Shown in pieces: positions 46,395 to 58,791 of a stretch of 64,000 bases of DNA (positions are counted from its first letter, which is position 1; each line of letters begins with the position of its first letter). This DNA is from Linanthus parryae. Its lineage: Eukaryota; Streptophyta; Magnoliopsida; Ericales; Polemoniaceae. Both the position numbers and the translations under genes were made by a program. The notes beneath the pieces are model-generated. The model was not told the DNA's origin. It did no database searches and was given only the letters and a program-made list of their open reading frames with translations. The stretch spans positions 76,855,491 through 76,919,490 of the forward strand of contig JALGPY010000003.1 in assembly GCA_023055425.1 (NCBI GenBank), in the 5' to 3' direction.

Positions 46395-48539
46395 AGATCC
46401 CCCTTCAACAGATGACTTGGTGACGCGACCATCGAAGCATTCGTGGAATGAGCCAGCAGTAAAGAGAACTTCTGCCAAGAGGTCTGTTTCGAGGAAAAGG
46501 GTCATCCCAGAATCCGAGGCAGGCTTTGTCGCCATGGAGGTGGAAGAAGAAGGTAAGATTAAGCGACATATTATCTTGGCTAATTAACGTGCTGGCACTT
46601 ATCGTTTGTTCCTCTGTCGCAGATGAGGAAACCCTTCTGAAGGGACCAGTGATTATGTCCGAAGAGGAGGCCATCGAGGTGTTGAGACGTATGGCTGAGG
46701 AAAGATCTCTACAAGACAAACTGTCGGAGGAGGAGCGAGTCGAAATGGCGAAGAAGAAAATTCTTTAGGAGATTTCCAAAGGGAGCTCTAGAGAGCAAAG
46801 GTCGCCTGCGCGCAACTCGCACACTTGCACCTCGTCCTTCTCCTAGAACGGTTGATGAATTGAATCGAGCCCAACTAGCCTTCCATGAACTCGTCGAAGA
46901 TGAAGATGAAGAAGGTAATATCTTTAAATTTGCTTTATCCAACCATGAAATTGTGATTGTGCATTGTACCATGGTGTGCCTATACGTGATATCCGTAGGT
47001 GGATAAGAGATCAGTGTGGGGAATCCTCAAGTAACACCTCAGGCGCTCAACATACTCATCCCACTCCAACCTTCTCTGATTTGGTTCTTAAATGTCTTAT
47101 TATGAGCACGTCACACTAAGCTGAAATGTGTCGATGATAACATGCATTATGCATATCGCGCGGACACCCCATTTAAGTGGGGAAACGCCGCTTTAACATT
47201 AGTAGAGGTTTTTAATTCCCGTTGTCTGTTGTTTCGAGAGTAACTTTTCTTGTTTTTGCAGAACCCAACTCTCACCCCTTGAGGCCTCGTCACCCTCGCA
47301 GCTCCATAGTAGTTCCTTAACGTGAAATTTCTATTGCAGGAGTTTCGGAGCAGGATCCGGTGGAAAAGGCCTCAATGGTTGAAGGTAACGCTGGTGCAGA
47401 GCGTCTCGAATTCCTTTCTGAGAAGGAAGAGGAGGACCGACGACGACAAGAGGATGATACTGCTCCCATTACCCAAAAAATATCCCTTTCTTCAAACGAC
47501 GAGGATGCTGGGCGAGGAATAAGTGTTGAGCGAGCCCCCTTGGTCTTGAATCTTGGACAGGATACTTCTATTGAGGAAAGTACTGGAAGGTTTGAATGTG
47601 TCGCTGAGTCGGGTGAACATGATACTCCCGTTAAGGAAAGTATTGCAGGAACTTCTTCAGAGGAGCACGATGCTCTTGATAATAACGAGCTTGGGCCAAC
47701 TGGCGTGATGCTTCTGTCGCGGCGAGCATTTCGGGGAGTGCTGCTGCCACAGGGGATGTTTTTAATTTGGATGCTCTTTTCTCCGAGAATCCATGGGAGG
47801 TCAGGGGTTCACAGGTTGAGAACCCTGTTGTCATGGCCCAAAAGATTCTTGTGATCCCCGAGGCATACTTTGTGCGCGAAGCTCAGGTCGATCAGAGCAT
47901 GATCAAGGAAACTGGTTCTAGCCCGCAAGCAGCGACTCCTATTGCAACTCTTCAAAATTTATCGAAGGCACCGGTAAGGCAGTTGCATTCATGCTCATTA
48001 GTTTCTGAACCCACGTTTTTTCTGATTGTTCCCTTTTTGTTTTCCTCTTATGTACAGATATCGACCAGGCCTGCCTTGATTGGTTAATGAAGGTGCGCTT
48101 ATCGTATCCAAGGACATTTGCAGGAGTGCTAGAGTCGCTGCCCAGGGACAGAGAGGTTCTACTAAAAAAGATAACTGACCTTTTGGAGAAGGTATGTAAG
48201 GCCACCCCCACAGGCACCACAGTTGAAGGCGCCGAGAATCTCCTCGCAAGCGCGCCCGAGCTTCAAGAAATCACAGCAGGGCAATTGGATCTGGGCTTCC
48301 TGTTAGAGAGGCTAACCATGATACGCAACTCTGCTCAACTCCATTTTGAGCGCTCTGGCTATAACGAAGAGATGGCCGCCCTTAAAACGCGCAAGGTAGA
48401 GCTGGATAAAGCCCTCAGAGAGTTTGAGGAAGCTGACACGCGTTATAGAGACATCAAGGCTCGCTTGGAGCAATTAGCCGCCAATTCTATTCTCCTGCCG
48501 GCAGGAGATTCTATTCTGAAAGGCCTCTTCATGGATTGA
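46395..48539 (+). pseudogene. Acidic and coiled-coil tail exons of the antisense gene
   Basis: Short plus-strand frames follow the PMD part, separated by intervals that look like introns (for example GTAAGATT to GTCGCAG at about 46553-46620). Their content is Glu/Lys-rich: EEEAIEVLRRMAEERS, then acidic Ser-rich segments, and finally 48087-48539 with a long charged helix (ALKTRKVELDKALREFEEAD) ending in a stop at 48539. PMD proteins of transposons often have such tails. I could not connect all the exons in frame, so the gene model is partial and the locus may be decayed. Confidence 0.45.
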
Positions 48540-49795
48540 AAACAACTCTCTTTCTTTGGACTGTTTCTGATGTAACTTTTGTTATCCTGTTGAGGCCGCA
48601 ATCCTCGGGTCTCTTTGAATTCCTGTGACATTGCTATTTTTGGCGCGTGCTAGTTTTGTGCATTATGAGATTCCCTCTTTCTATCTTAATCAGATAGGCT
48701 TATATTTTTGCTTGCGTATATAATTGCTATCATATGAGACAGGCTTACTCATTGCTGCGCGCTTACTACTATCATGTGAGATAGGCTTACCCGCGTTTTT
48801 TTTGCTACTTAAGAATGTAGGCTTACACTTGTCCTGTCATTTTGCCGTGATTTGAACATTCGAGATTCTCGATGTTCTGAATATCTTAATGGTGGCGGTT
48901 CAAGTCCCCAGAAACCGTCATCATTTTCTGAATTATCGTGCCAGTGTGGAGCCTGAATATGGCCGTCACACAACATATTGAACCCTCATTATTGCCTAGG
49001 GATACTGTATTGTCCCTTGCTTTAATAGGCCCATCAATTCTTGTTTATTTTCAAGATGTTGCTGACTCAGACAAGAAACTGAAGAGTCTCCCCTGAGCCC
49101 TATATAAACCCGTATTAGTTCTTTCCCTTTCATTTCTCGTCTGGGCTCCTATGCTTGGCAAAATGCCACCTCTTCTGAGTGCGTGCCCTTCTTTTTATCA
49201 TTTTCCCCCTTTCAACCCGTATCAGTTCTGGTTCATTGGCTTTGAATCCGTGTATTGTGCCATAGAAGTGACTCCCAAGGAACTACCTGAAGAAGCCCCG
49301 AGCTCTCATGGTCTTTTAGGAGACCAACTGTACATGCTCTCGTATCGGGATGAATACATCTTTTCCCTTATCATGTTTGTAGGGGTCACCTCCGGTGGTT
49401 CTCCGGAGAAGAGCAACTTTACGCTGATTCTTATGCCAGCAAGTAATGAGAAGTGTGCATCTCCGTTGGCTTTCCATCGGCGAACTATTTGCCACCATTA
49501 TCTCTGCCAGGGGACCACGGGTGGGTGTTCTTTTCCTTGCACACGCTTGGTTTCCTACCCCATGAGATGTTCTCCCATTTGCTCTTCACATCATCAACCT
49601 ACATGGATTGAAGTTCATTTGGCATCTCCCCACGTCAGGGGCATCAACAAGAGCTCTTTTCTGGTCGAGACCGTCGACGGCAGCGTCCCGCTTCGTAGTC
49701 ATAGAGTCATGTAGGAGTGTTCCTTAATAACACCTTGCTTTTCAGTTGCAATCTGTCGTTTAATTGTAACCCAGATTTGACTGTTATTAAAGTAT
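48540..49795 (+). other. Region between coiled-coil tail and hairpin array, with an unrecognised frame
   Basis: At 48640-48820 there are weak relatives of the hairpin words (AGATAGGCTTAC and CTATCATATGAGACAGG). A 187-codon plus-strand frame (49151-49714) contains YRDEYIFSLIMFVGVTSGG; I do not recognise it, and neither strand shows a pol domain. It may be the last remnant of sequence lost from the element. Confidence 0.3.
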
Positions 49796-50640
49796 GCTTT
49801 TTGATCGAGTAGATAGATTTTGATCGCGCTTCGCCGATGTCTGATCAGTTAAACCTTTCATTTCTTCTTCTATGACAAATTGGTTTTGATCGCGTTTGCT
49901 TCTATCTAAACAGAAAGGCTTTGTATTTAGTTGCTATCTAGACAGATAGGCATTGATCGCGTTTGGCCACTTAGACATATAGGCTTTTCATTTTGTTGCT
50001 ATCTAAACAGATAGGCTTTAATCGCGCTTGGCTGCTATCTAAACAGATAGGCTTTTCATTTTGCTGCTATCCAAACAAATAGACTTTGATCGCGCTTGGC
50101 TGCTATCTAAACAGATAGGCTTTTCATTTCGCTGCTATCTAAACAGATAGGCTTTGATCGCGCTTGGCTGCTATCTAAACAAATAGGCTTTTCATTTTGC
50201 TGCTATCTAAACAGATAGTCTTTGATCGCGCTTGGCTGCTATCTAAACAGATAGGCTTTTCATTTTGCTGCTATCTAAACAGATGGTCTTTGATCGTGCT
50301 TGGCTGCTATCTAAACAGATAGGCTTTTCATTTTGCTGCTATCTAAATAGATAGGCTTTGATTGCGCTCGGCTGCTATGTAAAGAGATTGGCTTTTCATT
50401 TTGCTGCTATCTAAACTGATAGGATTTAATCGCGCATGGCTGCTATCTAAACAGATAGGCTTTTCATTTTGCTACTATCTGAACAAATAAGCTTTAATCG
50501 CGCTTGGCTGCTATCTAAACAGATAGGCTTTGTATTGAGCTTCTATCTAAACAGATAGACTTACGTTCACATTTTGCTGCTATCTAGACAGATAGGCTTT
50601 GTTCTTATGAGCGGTTGATGTCTAGGCAGACATGCTTATA
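49796..50640. repeat. Tandem array of hairpin-forming repeats, 68-bp composite unit
   Basis: The array is built from CTATCTAAACAGATAG, an inverted repeat with 6-bp arms and a 4-base loop. Two versions alternate: one followed by GCTTTTCATTTTG and one followed by GCTTTGATCGCGCTTGG. Together they make a 68-bp unit (copies start at 50093, 50161 and 50229). More than 20 hairpin words are visible. Both ends of the array are more diverged than the middle. Tandem repeats at this place are a known Tat/Ogre trait. Confidence 0.93.
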
Positions 50641-50961
50641 CCTCATGTAGAGTGGCAAGGTGGGTCTGATAGTTAATCAGAAAATGGATTCCCCAAGGGA
50701 GGGTTATTATTACTCATGAGTCCTTCCTATGGGAATGTATAGTCGTTAGTCATAAAATCCAGCAAAGAGAAGGCCAAGGACAATACCATTGCGTTCTCGA
50801 GTGGTGTTGGAGCGATACTAGTCCCGCGACAGCACTCAGATGCGATAGCACTTCCTACCGTTGGAGTAGATACTACTTACCTGCCTGCCTTCACTTTCAT
50901 GTTCCATGACCCTTTTCAGGGTGTAGATACTTTTTTTGTAAACAAATTTGGGAATCTCCTC
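50641..50961. other. Spacer between protease linker and hairpin array
   Basis: No coding content was seen. This is where the reverse transcriptase would normally start, so it marks the deletion or replacement point of pol. Confidence 0.4.
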
Positions 50962-53165
50962 TCACGTGAGTTCCTTCTCAGATTCTTCATGCATTACCAT
51001 GACTCCGACTGGTGACTGCCCCTTGACATCTTCCCACTTGGGTAAGGGGGTTGACTGAAATGGGGCTGGAGTAGGTTCATCCACCAATTCTGTAAACCAT
51101 ACAGCCTCAGATAAATGTTCTTCTTCTAAATTGAAGGGGTTCACCGAGGCAGCTATCGCAACCACTCTGTTCTTCCAAATGGCTTTCATAACCTGGTGAG
51201 CCGTGGGGGTACAGCGTTGAAGCGATGGATCCATGCTCGACCGATAATTATGTGGTAAGTGGTATTGGCCTTAATGACATGAAATTTTGTAGAACACTTG
51301 ATTTGGCCAATTTGAATCCCAATCGAATCCAACCACCTGTCATTCTAGAGTCGCTTAACCCATTAGTGGTGGCGGCCTTTTAACAATCTTGCATTGGGGA
51401 ATTCCTGTTGATTCCAAGGTACTGAGAGGGATGACATTCACTGAAGCTCCTCCATCAACAAAGTCCCTCTTGAACTCCACATATTTTATAGTGGCTGTTA
51501 CGTATAGCGGCCTCTGATGATTGGCATCAGTCCTCTTGTCTGATTCATCAAACTTTATGCTCAAACCTCCTAGTCGCGCGGCCATCAACCCTTCCATTGG
51601 AGATGACCAATTCTTCCCCGTGGTCCTCAGCTACCCTCAGTATCGCCTTTGTCATCTTATGTCTGCAGTTGTTCGACAAGTTCATCTCATCGAAAAACTT
51701 AACGAACTTGGCAGAGTCTTTCATCCGCTCAGCACGCGAATCTTATTTGTCAACACCATAGTCTTCATCTTCATAAACCTCTAAGATCATCAGGGCTTCT
51801 TCCTCCGCGGTCTCCTCGAGGTCCGTAATCAAGATCATAGCTACCTCCTTTCCCTAGGGCTCCTGCCTTGCATGAGACGGCAGTGGGTTGTTGCGCACAT
51901 CCTTGGTTGGCTCATCGACCACCAACTGGCCCTCCTTTATCTTCCTATCCACCAACCACCGGAGCTTTTTTCACTCTCTGGTTGGGTGTAGAACATGCCC
52001 GTGCGAATCGCACCACATTGGATCCTGCAGCAGGTCTTTCGTGGGTTTGTGCTCCTGGGGCGGCGAGACCCCATCTTTGCGCCATCTCTTGTAGAGGTAT
52101 ATTGCATCCTCGATCGAACAGGGAAAAGGTGGTGCCTCCTGGGCCGCGGGTCGCTGCTGTTTGTTGGAGAAGATATTGCATGGACACTGACGTCTCAAGT
52201 CCGTTTGTAGTTGTACTTTCCCACTTTGAAGCTGGGATTCGCTTGTGTACGCTCGTTAGCATACCTCTTCCTCATCTTTTCTACCAGGGGCTCCTTGTTC
52301 CTAGTTCTTTCCACCAGTATGGAAAAGGTAGGCATGTTTAAGTTAATGAGCATACCTTTTTATTCATCGCGCATGCCCTGAAGGCATATCTCCACCAGTC
52401 GACTTTCCAGGACATCATCCACGCATTCCAGTGACTTTCCCTTGAATATTTTGATGAAGGCGACCCCCTCGTCGTCACTCCTCTGGTACATGCGTTAGAG
52501 GTGGATAGTGGTGACCTTTTCCTCGACTTGGAAGAATTTGGTGTAGAACTTCTTCACCATACCTTCCCACGTCTTGACGGATCCTGCTTCCAAGGTCCTA
52601 TACTATTTGTACGCGACAGGCCCCAAAGACATGGGAAACTCGCGCATCAATAGCCTGGTGTCTACCCCGTGTGGGACCATCATGTCAACGAATCGCATCA
52701 CATGCTCGTGTGCGTTCCCGCCGACATCGTTAAACTTCTCCCACTTGGGTGCTTTGTATCCAGTAGGGTTGGGCATCAAGTAGATGTCCCGTGGAATGGG
52801 AGATGCACTGTCAACCTTGGGGATGACGGCCTCTGTGAGGCTCTGGTTCGCAATGATGTTGTCTATACGCTGTTCCATGGCTGTGAAGCCTGGAATGTAG
52901 GGCATTGTTGGATCATAGGGAGGTGGCGGTGGAAGTGCATGGCTGTCTAGGTTCCCACCTGCGTGATAAGGCACCGCCGAGTATGATGTAGGGTTCCCCA
53001 TTGTTATCAGGGAGGAGCTCGTCAGGATGCCCGGTGCCTGAGGCCCAAGGCCATTGGAAAAAGAAGATTGTGCAACAGACGTATGCACTATAGATGTGGT
53101 TGTCGCCACTGGTAGAGGCAACGAGGCTGTTAGTGATGGGATCGAAGCCCTTGTGGTGGTGTTCT
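50962..53165 (-). pseudogene. Tat-like gag-protease, truncated and disrupted
   Basis: The gag frame is open from the duplication junction at 53165 leftward. It has a Pro-rich segment, then GYKAPKWEKFNDVGG, FPMSLGPVAY and WEGMVKKFYTKFF with in-frame stops, and WCDSHGHVLHPTREC in place of a zinc knuckle. Protease follows: FVDGGASVNVIPLSTL (51355-51597) and, after a shift, STKFHVIKANTTYHIIIGRAW near 51.27 kb. The linker (50962-51234) holds HQVMKAIWKN and EEEHLSEAVWF. No RT motif follows. The initiator Met of gag is missing because the junction removed it. Confidence 0.82.
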
Positions 53166-53483
53166 GAACAACGTCAGAGTCAGAATGGGACCAGTTACCG
53201 ACTGAACAACCAGAACGGAAGAAATCAGTTCCGCAATAATAGCAATAACAATGGAGATGGCAACAGAAATGGAGGACAGAACATGAATACAGCTAAAAAC
53301 GGAAACAATGATGCTGGAAACAATCAAAACAGGAATGGTTGGAATGCAATTCAGGGAAAGAACCAGAGGCAGCCTGGACATATCTTTGTGATGAGTGAAA
53401 CAGAGGCACGAGCAATAAACAACAAGGAAAGTAAGTATTATAGTCTTAATCTCTGTGCATCTCATTTAGGAAACCCCTGACAC
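53166..53483 (+). pseudogene. Gypsy gag C-terminal fragment (unit 2)
   Basis: This copy of 26972-27286 holds only the Asn/Gly-rich tail ending GHIFVMSETEARAI. The upstream gag is absent, being replaced by Tat sequence at the junction. The purine tract and the third LTR follow. Confidence 0.88.
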
Positions 53484-53535
53484 TTTAGGAACATGACCAG
53501 CTTCGAGGACGAAGCTTATTCCAAGGGGGGAAGAA

Positions 53536-56213
53536 TGTGATACCCCATATTTTATTTAGGGGCAATTTGGTATTTTGTGACGCGAGAATTTAGTTTTAGG
53601 TTTCGAGTATTAAATTGGGTAATTTTCGCTAATTTTAGTAGCCGAGAAGCTAGTGTGAGAATTTTCATTTTTCGCGATTTAATTTTTCTAGACAACATCG
53701 CGGTAACAACCACCGCGTTAACTCATACGTTTTCCACACCCAATCCTTTTTCTTTATCACTTATTTAATAAAATAAAAAATCTTTTTCATTTCTTCCTTA
53801 TCCTTCACGACAAAATCACCAACACCACCGCCCTCAACTCACCGCCACTCTCATCACTGCCCTCAACTCACCGCCACTCTCATCACCGCCCTCACCAACA
53901 TTTGTTCTCCAAGAAACCTAATGATATAAATACCCATCATCTCCTCCACACAACCACCACAGCTGCCACCACTCTCCCTGTCTCCTCTCTCTCTTTTCTG
54001 GCAAACAACCACCACCACAACCATCGACACCACCGTCACCTCCACACCACTGTGTCTTGTCTCTCCCTCCATCCCCCTCTCTGAAAATCAGAAACTGCAG
54101 AAGCAACAACTGGTGGCAGCAACTAGAAGCCACTACCACTGCTGCTAAGCCCGTCGAGAACAAGCACCCGAACCACCACAACCCCTCTGCTCCACTTGTT
54201 GCCACCTCTCCCCTCTCTCTCCCTTTCCTTTCCGAAACCAGAAGAAGATTAAGACGAAGAAAACAAGAAGCCATACCAGCAGCAGTAGCCGGATAAGGCC
54301 ATCGCCGCCGTTACTCCATTGTTTCTGGCGAGATCTCCGGCCCCGCCAAACGGAAGGTACCCTGTCCTTCTCCTCCGTCTCCCTCGACACCAGAAGGTCC
54401 GACCATCTTCCAGAAGGCCCTAGCCATGCCCAGAAGCCACCGGAGCGCCACCATCGAGCTATACCACCGGCGCCATCGTCGACAAACCCAACCCACCTTG
54501 TTTCTTCATCGTTTCTCGCGTTTTTCGCGACGAGTAAACTCTAAACCTTATGCAAATTTGTTTTAGATGGTAAAAACATAATCTTCTGGGGTCTAATTCG
54601 ATTTGGCTAGGAAGAATCATCCTCGTTCATGCTTGGGGTCAGTTTGTCGTTTTCAGAAAGTTATTGGGGGTAGGGACTGTCTTTTATGCAAACATGGTGG
54701 GGGTCAGTTTATGCTTTAATGTAACTTTAGGGTGTTAGTTGTAGTACGTGGTGTCATTTGTTTCAAAACTGCTAAATAATATTTCAAGAAAATAAAATAA
54801 AGATAATAAAGAATAGTTGTAGTAAATATTTTTCTTGAGAAATAAGATAATAAAAAACATGGGTTTGTATGTTATATATATATATAATGTTGTTTTGATA
54901 AATTCTATCTTTACTTAAATAAATAGTAAATCTCGTTATCAATAAATATTCTTAGCAACTAAAATATTATTGTTTTCAGAAATAGTCTTTAAATATTACT
55001 TGATAAATATTTACAATGTTTTGGCCTAAATTATTTAATGTTAAATTGGTTTCTGAAATATGTCTTAATAATAATAAGAGTATAATTGGAGTCGAGAATT
55101 CATTGGGGTTTTTGGGACAAACCTAGTTCCGACCTAGACGGACACACATGCATCTGTTTATTTAGAAGTAGCATCGTGTAACTATAGATTTGTGAACTGT
55201 AGGTGACATATTCGTGGACATCGCCTTCATCGATCATCCTACGTACTTAATTCCAAGTTGAATAAGGTGAGTTTACATGCTTAGCCTTGTGTGCCCAGCT
55301 CCTTTTTCGTGTCCGATTATGATTTATATTTTCTGTCTCAAAATATACTTGTTGTTATTTGTTTCTATTGGCAAATATTTGAACTGTTGGCTAATTTTCT
55401 TGAAAACACTCACGTGATAATTAATAATTCGTAATGTAAAGTGGAAAGACTCACATGTACCGGAACCAGTTGTTTGACTTATTACGTACGGGTGATGATT
55501 CCCTGGGCTTTGGTCCCTATAGATAAGGCACTACGTGCACCCCGAATCCTTTCGCTGTAGGCTGGAGTACTGCTTCTAGATACCACTCCTTTGATTGACG
55601 CTCTTAGGAGGGTGTTGCAACACTTAAGGTATAGAATGTCTGATGTGGTTACTGGTCTACCCGGGCACTGTGAAATGAATAGAATGCCTTGTTGGCTTTA
55701 TTATTATTGGGAGGCCCTTTGTCGGCATATTTATATCCGGTTACTATGCATAAAGCTTGGATTATTGATTTACACTTTTTTTTATATCGTTGCGAACTAT
55801 GAAACTCTTTTAAGTCATACTCTGTCACTTTTACTTTATTTAACTTGTGTTCTAGCTGTTTATATTATCTTTCTTGTTTTTAATTTCATGCTAAGGTGTA
55901 GCTCACTCAGTATTTATTGATGACTTTCAAAACTGCGGTTCTTGTTGTATTTCTTTCCCACCGCAGGTCTAGAAGCTGGAAAATTATGGAATAGAAGGGG
56001 CGCGAGACTCACCTAGACTGATAACGTCACAATTAGTATCTAGATTTGTTTCGATATTGTGTAATATATTAAGCACCTTTTTTTATAATACTCTAAGTTT
56101 AATGTTTAATATTATAAGTTTATGTTGTGGATTGAATTGCTTCTGAGTTCCGCCACTTCTATTAAGCATCGCCCTCCCGCTCTTGTACCGAGCCGGATAA
56201 GGGGTTTGTTGCA
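53536..56213 (+). repeat. Gypsy LTR, third copy (unit 2)
   Basis: The copy of 27342-30056 is 2678 bp long. It shares with that LTR the variants that separate both from the 5' LTR at 22957. It has a shorter TA run (54873-54886). It is a product of the segmental duplication, not of a separate insertion. Confidence 0.92.
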
Positions 56214-57213
56214 GACACACTTAAATCACAAATGCAGGGTCCTTAGGTGTAGTAATATTTGGTTAGTGTTGGTTAGTGCTGGAATATTGATCTTAAGATA
56301 CTTCTTTTAACTATTCATGACTCATAACCCTAAGGTGGACAAATTGTTATATTTGTTCATCAAACATAAGGAAATAAACTAAAAGTAATGAGTTGTGAAG
56401 GCGAACAGTTGAACTGGTCAAGATTCAAATAATGGAAGAGTACAGGGACACCTCGTTTGGGGCGGGGGGGGGGGGGGTTCTAAGGTTTACTATCGATTAC
56501 GTTTTGTGACTTATGAAATACTGGAGCGATGTTCTTTATCAAACGAGCAACAAGAAACTACCGAGTCACCAAGAAGCTATACTATGCCTAAAGTGTGTTA
56601 AAACCGAGTTACCAAGCTTTAATTAATCTAGATGTGCATTACGAGCTAAGCTCTATTCTAAGTTCCTGATTAACGCGACTGAGTTACCAAGTACACGATT
56701 CGATTAGGTGAACATTACACTTGTCTGATCAATAATTGTCGAGTTACCAAACGATTATTGATTAGTTTCTGGATAACAAATCGCCTCCTATTATCCAGGT
56801 ATAATTAACGAGCATGACACGATCATAAAAATCTTCAAAAATTAAGTAAATCACATTGTCATAAACCCGAAATTCGGTAGCAAAACCCTAATCCCAACTC
56901 GATCCCTGACTGTGCAAAGTTAGCTAGTAATTATTGTGATTACAATGATAAACTTCATTGAAATCATAAAAACAAGAGAGGATATAGAGTTCAAGAAGGT
57001 CAACCGAATATTCGGTGCTCCCGCTGTGCTCCAAATCTTCAAACCCGGTCCTCCGTTGTATTCTGCACTTTTTCGGATGATCTGCTTCTCGGTCGTGATA
57101 TAGAGTTAAAAATCTGTTTTAGATAATAACTAAGCAAAATTATGCATTTTCCCCGCAAAATTTGGCGCGTCTATCTATTTCATGTTCGTGCAAACACGAA
57201 TTGTGTTTGTACG
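56214..57213. other. Spacer with CGAGTTACCAA motifs (unit 2)
   Basis: This is the copy of 30057-31045. The G run is 14 bases (56464-56477) against 17 in unit 1, and 12 extra bases (TGTGATTACAAT) lie near 56937. Confidence 0.85.
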
Positions 57214-58692
57214 TGTAATACCCCATTTTTATTATACGGGTAATTGATGACTTTTTCATACAGTTTAGATGTTAAGCATACGAAAAGAGGGGATATAGTT
57301 GTAGTTTCAGAAAGTATAAGCTAGTTAATTAAATACATAGTTCGGGTGAAAGTTGTAGTTTAAAGAAACATTAAAACTTTTTGGAGCAAATAAATAAAAG
57401 AAATAAAATAAAATAAAAACAAAAAAAAATCCCACATCCTCCAATACACTTGCAGAACATTTAGTCCAATTTGTACGTAAAATCTCTCCTCCTCCTCCTT
57501 ATAACTTCATCTTCTTCTTCTTCCCCACAACCAACATCACCACCATCAGACACCATCACCACCACCTGGTCTATCTCTCTCTCTTAAAATTCTCTTCTCC
57601 CTTTCCTATCTCCTGCGCCACCACACAACCAGCAGCCCCGCCGACAGAGGCCGCCAGCCACCCAGAATGGTCGGCAAACCACACTCGAAAAACACCGAAG
57701 CCACCACTACCCCCACTCTTCTTTCTCAAATCCTCATCCATCTCTAGCTCTCTCCCTCCCTCTATCTGTCCAAAAACAGATACAATAGCAGCAGCTAAGC
57801 CCCAAAAGCATAGACCCACTTCCGCCGCCGCTGCCATTGTCGTCGGCGAGGAGTTTCGGCCAAACCCAACCAGAGCCACCCACCTCTTCAAAATAGTTCC
57901 AGAAGACTCCTACGGACTCAAGGAGACAAGAAAAGAAACCAAACGAAGCCAAGAACGTAGCCAACATCGCCAAAGAATAACACCGCCGACCCACTCCGCA
58001 GCAAGCTCCAATATACCATTTTCTCGTCCGTTTTCACCATTCTTGGCTTGGGTAAACGCCAAATCCTCTAATTAATCATTTTAGACAATTAAAATGTAAT
58101 CTTTCTAGCTAAAATCGAATTTAGGATGATGTGGTAGAGAAGATCATACTTTTTTATATTTTCGAAATAAGCGTCTTTTCATGAAACTTGGGGGTATAAA
58201 TTATCTTTTACCAATATTGTTTATATGTTATTGGGGGGGGGGCTGTTTTGTACTTTTTGAAAAGTTAAGGGTATGATGTGTGCAATGTGGAAATGTAGGG
58301 AATATATTTGTTGATTATACATTCTAAATTTTATTATTATAAATAAATTGTGGTTATTTTTTTTGAAATGTTAAAATTGTGATTACTTTTTTTATATAAT
58401 TATCTAAGAATTCTAGTACATATTTTTAACTAAATCAAAATAGTTTGGGTCTTGTATATTGAAGGGGAATATTTACTATAAATGAAAAGAGCTAGCTACA
58501 TATTTAAAATTGAAACGTTAAAAATAAATTGTGGTTTATAGCTAGTAAAATTTAGTATGCTTATAAAATGAATATTTCTTCTACTAACAAAATTTGTTAA
58601 GTAAATATTATTTCTACTAGTAAAAAATAAATTTGAAACAATTTTGAAATATTAGGAAATAATTTCCCGAAGTTGAAAGTTAATTCTTTTCC

Positions 58693-58791
<99 letters not shown>

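Larger units (their letters stand above)
26972..53165. repeat. Unit 1 of a 26.2-kb segmental duplication
   Basis: Bases from 26972 onward match those from 53166 onward, at an offset of 26194 that drifts to about 26157-26190 through small indels. The order is the same on both sides: gag tail, LTR, 1-kb unique spacer, solo LTR, Sirevirus LTR and gag, next LTR. Unit 1 is closed by the junction at 53165/53166. Confidence 0.93.
42041..53165 (-). mobile_element. Tat-like Gypsy element with antisense PMD gene, truncated
   Basis: In element order from the right: gag (its N-terminus cut at the duplication junction), protease, the linker to RT, then a hairpin tandem array, an antisense gene region, a purine tract and the 3' LTR. 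RT, RNase H and integrase are absent. The YHIIIGRAWIHR and FVDGGASVNVIPL motifs are typical of Tat/Ogre-type Gypsy proteases. Tat elements are known to carry extra open frames between pol and the 3' LTR, often antisense, and tandem repeats in the same place; both are seen here. Confidence 0.8.

Noticed and set aside
49796..50640. CRISPR-like array
   Set aside because: The repeats are palindromic, but the spacers are two alternating fixed sequences and the setting is a plant retrotransposon.
51868..52341. 157-codon plus-strand frame
   Set aside because: It is antisense to the Tat gag and protease region, whose minus-strand reading has recognisable motifs.
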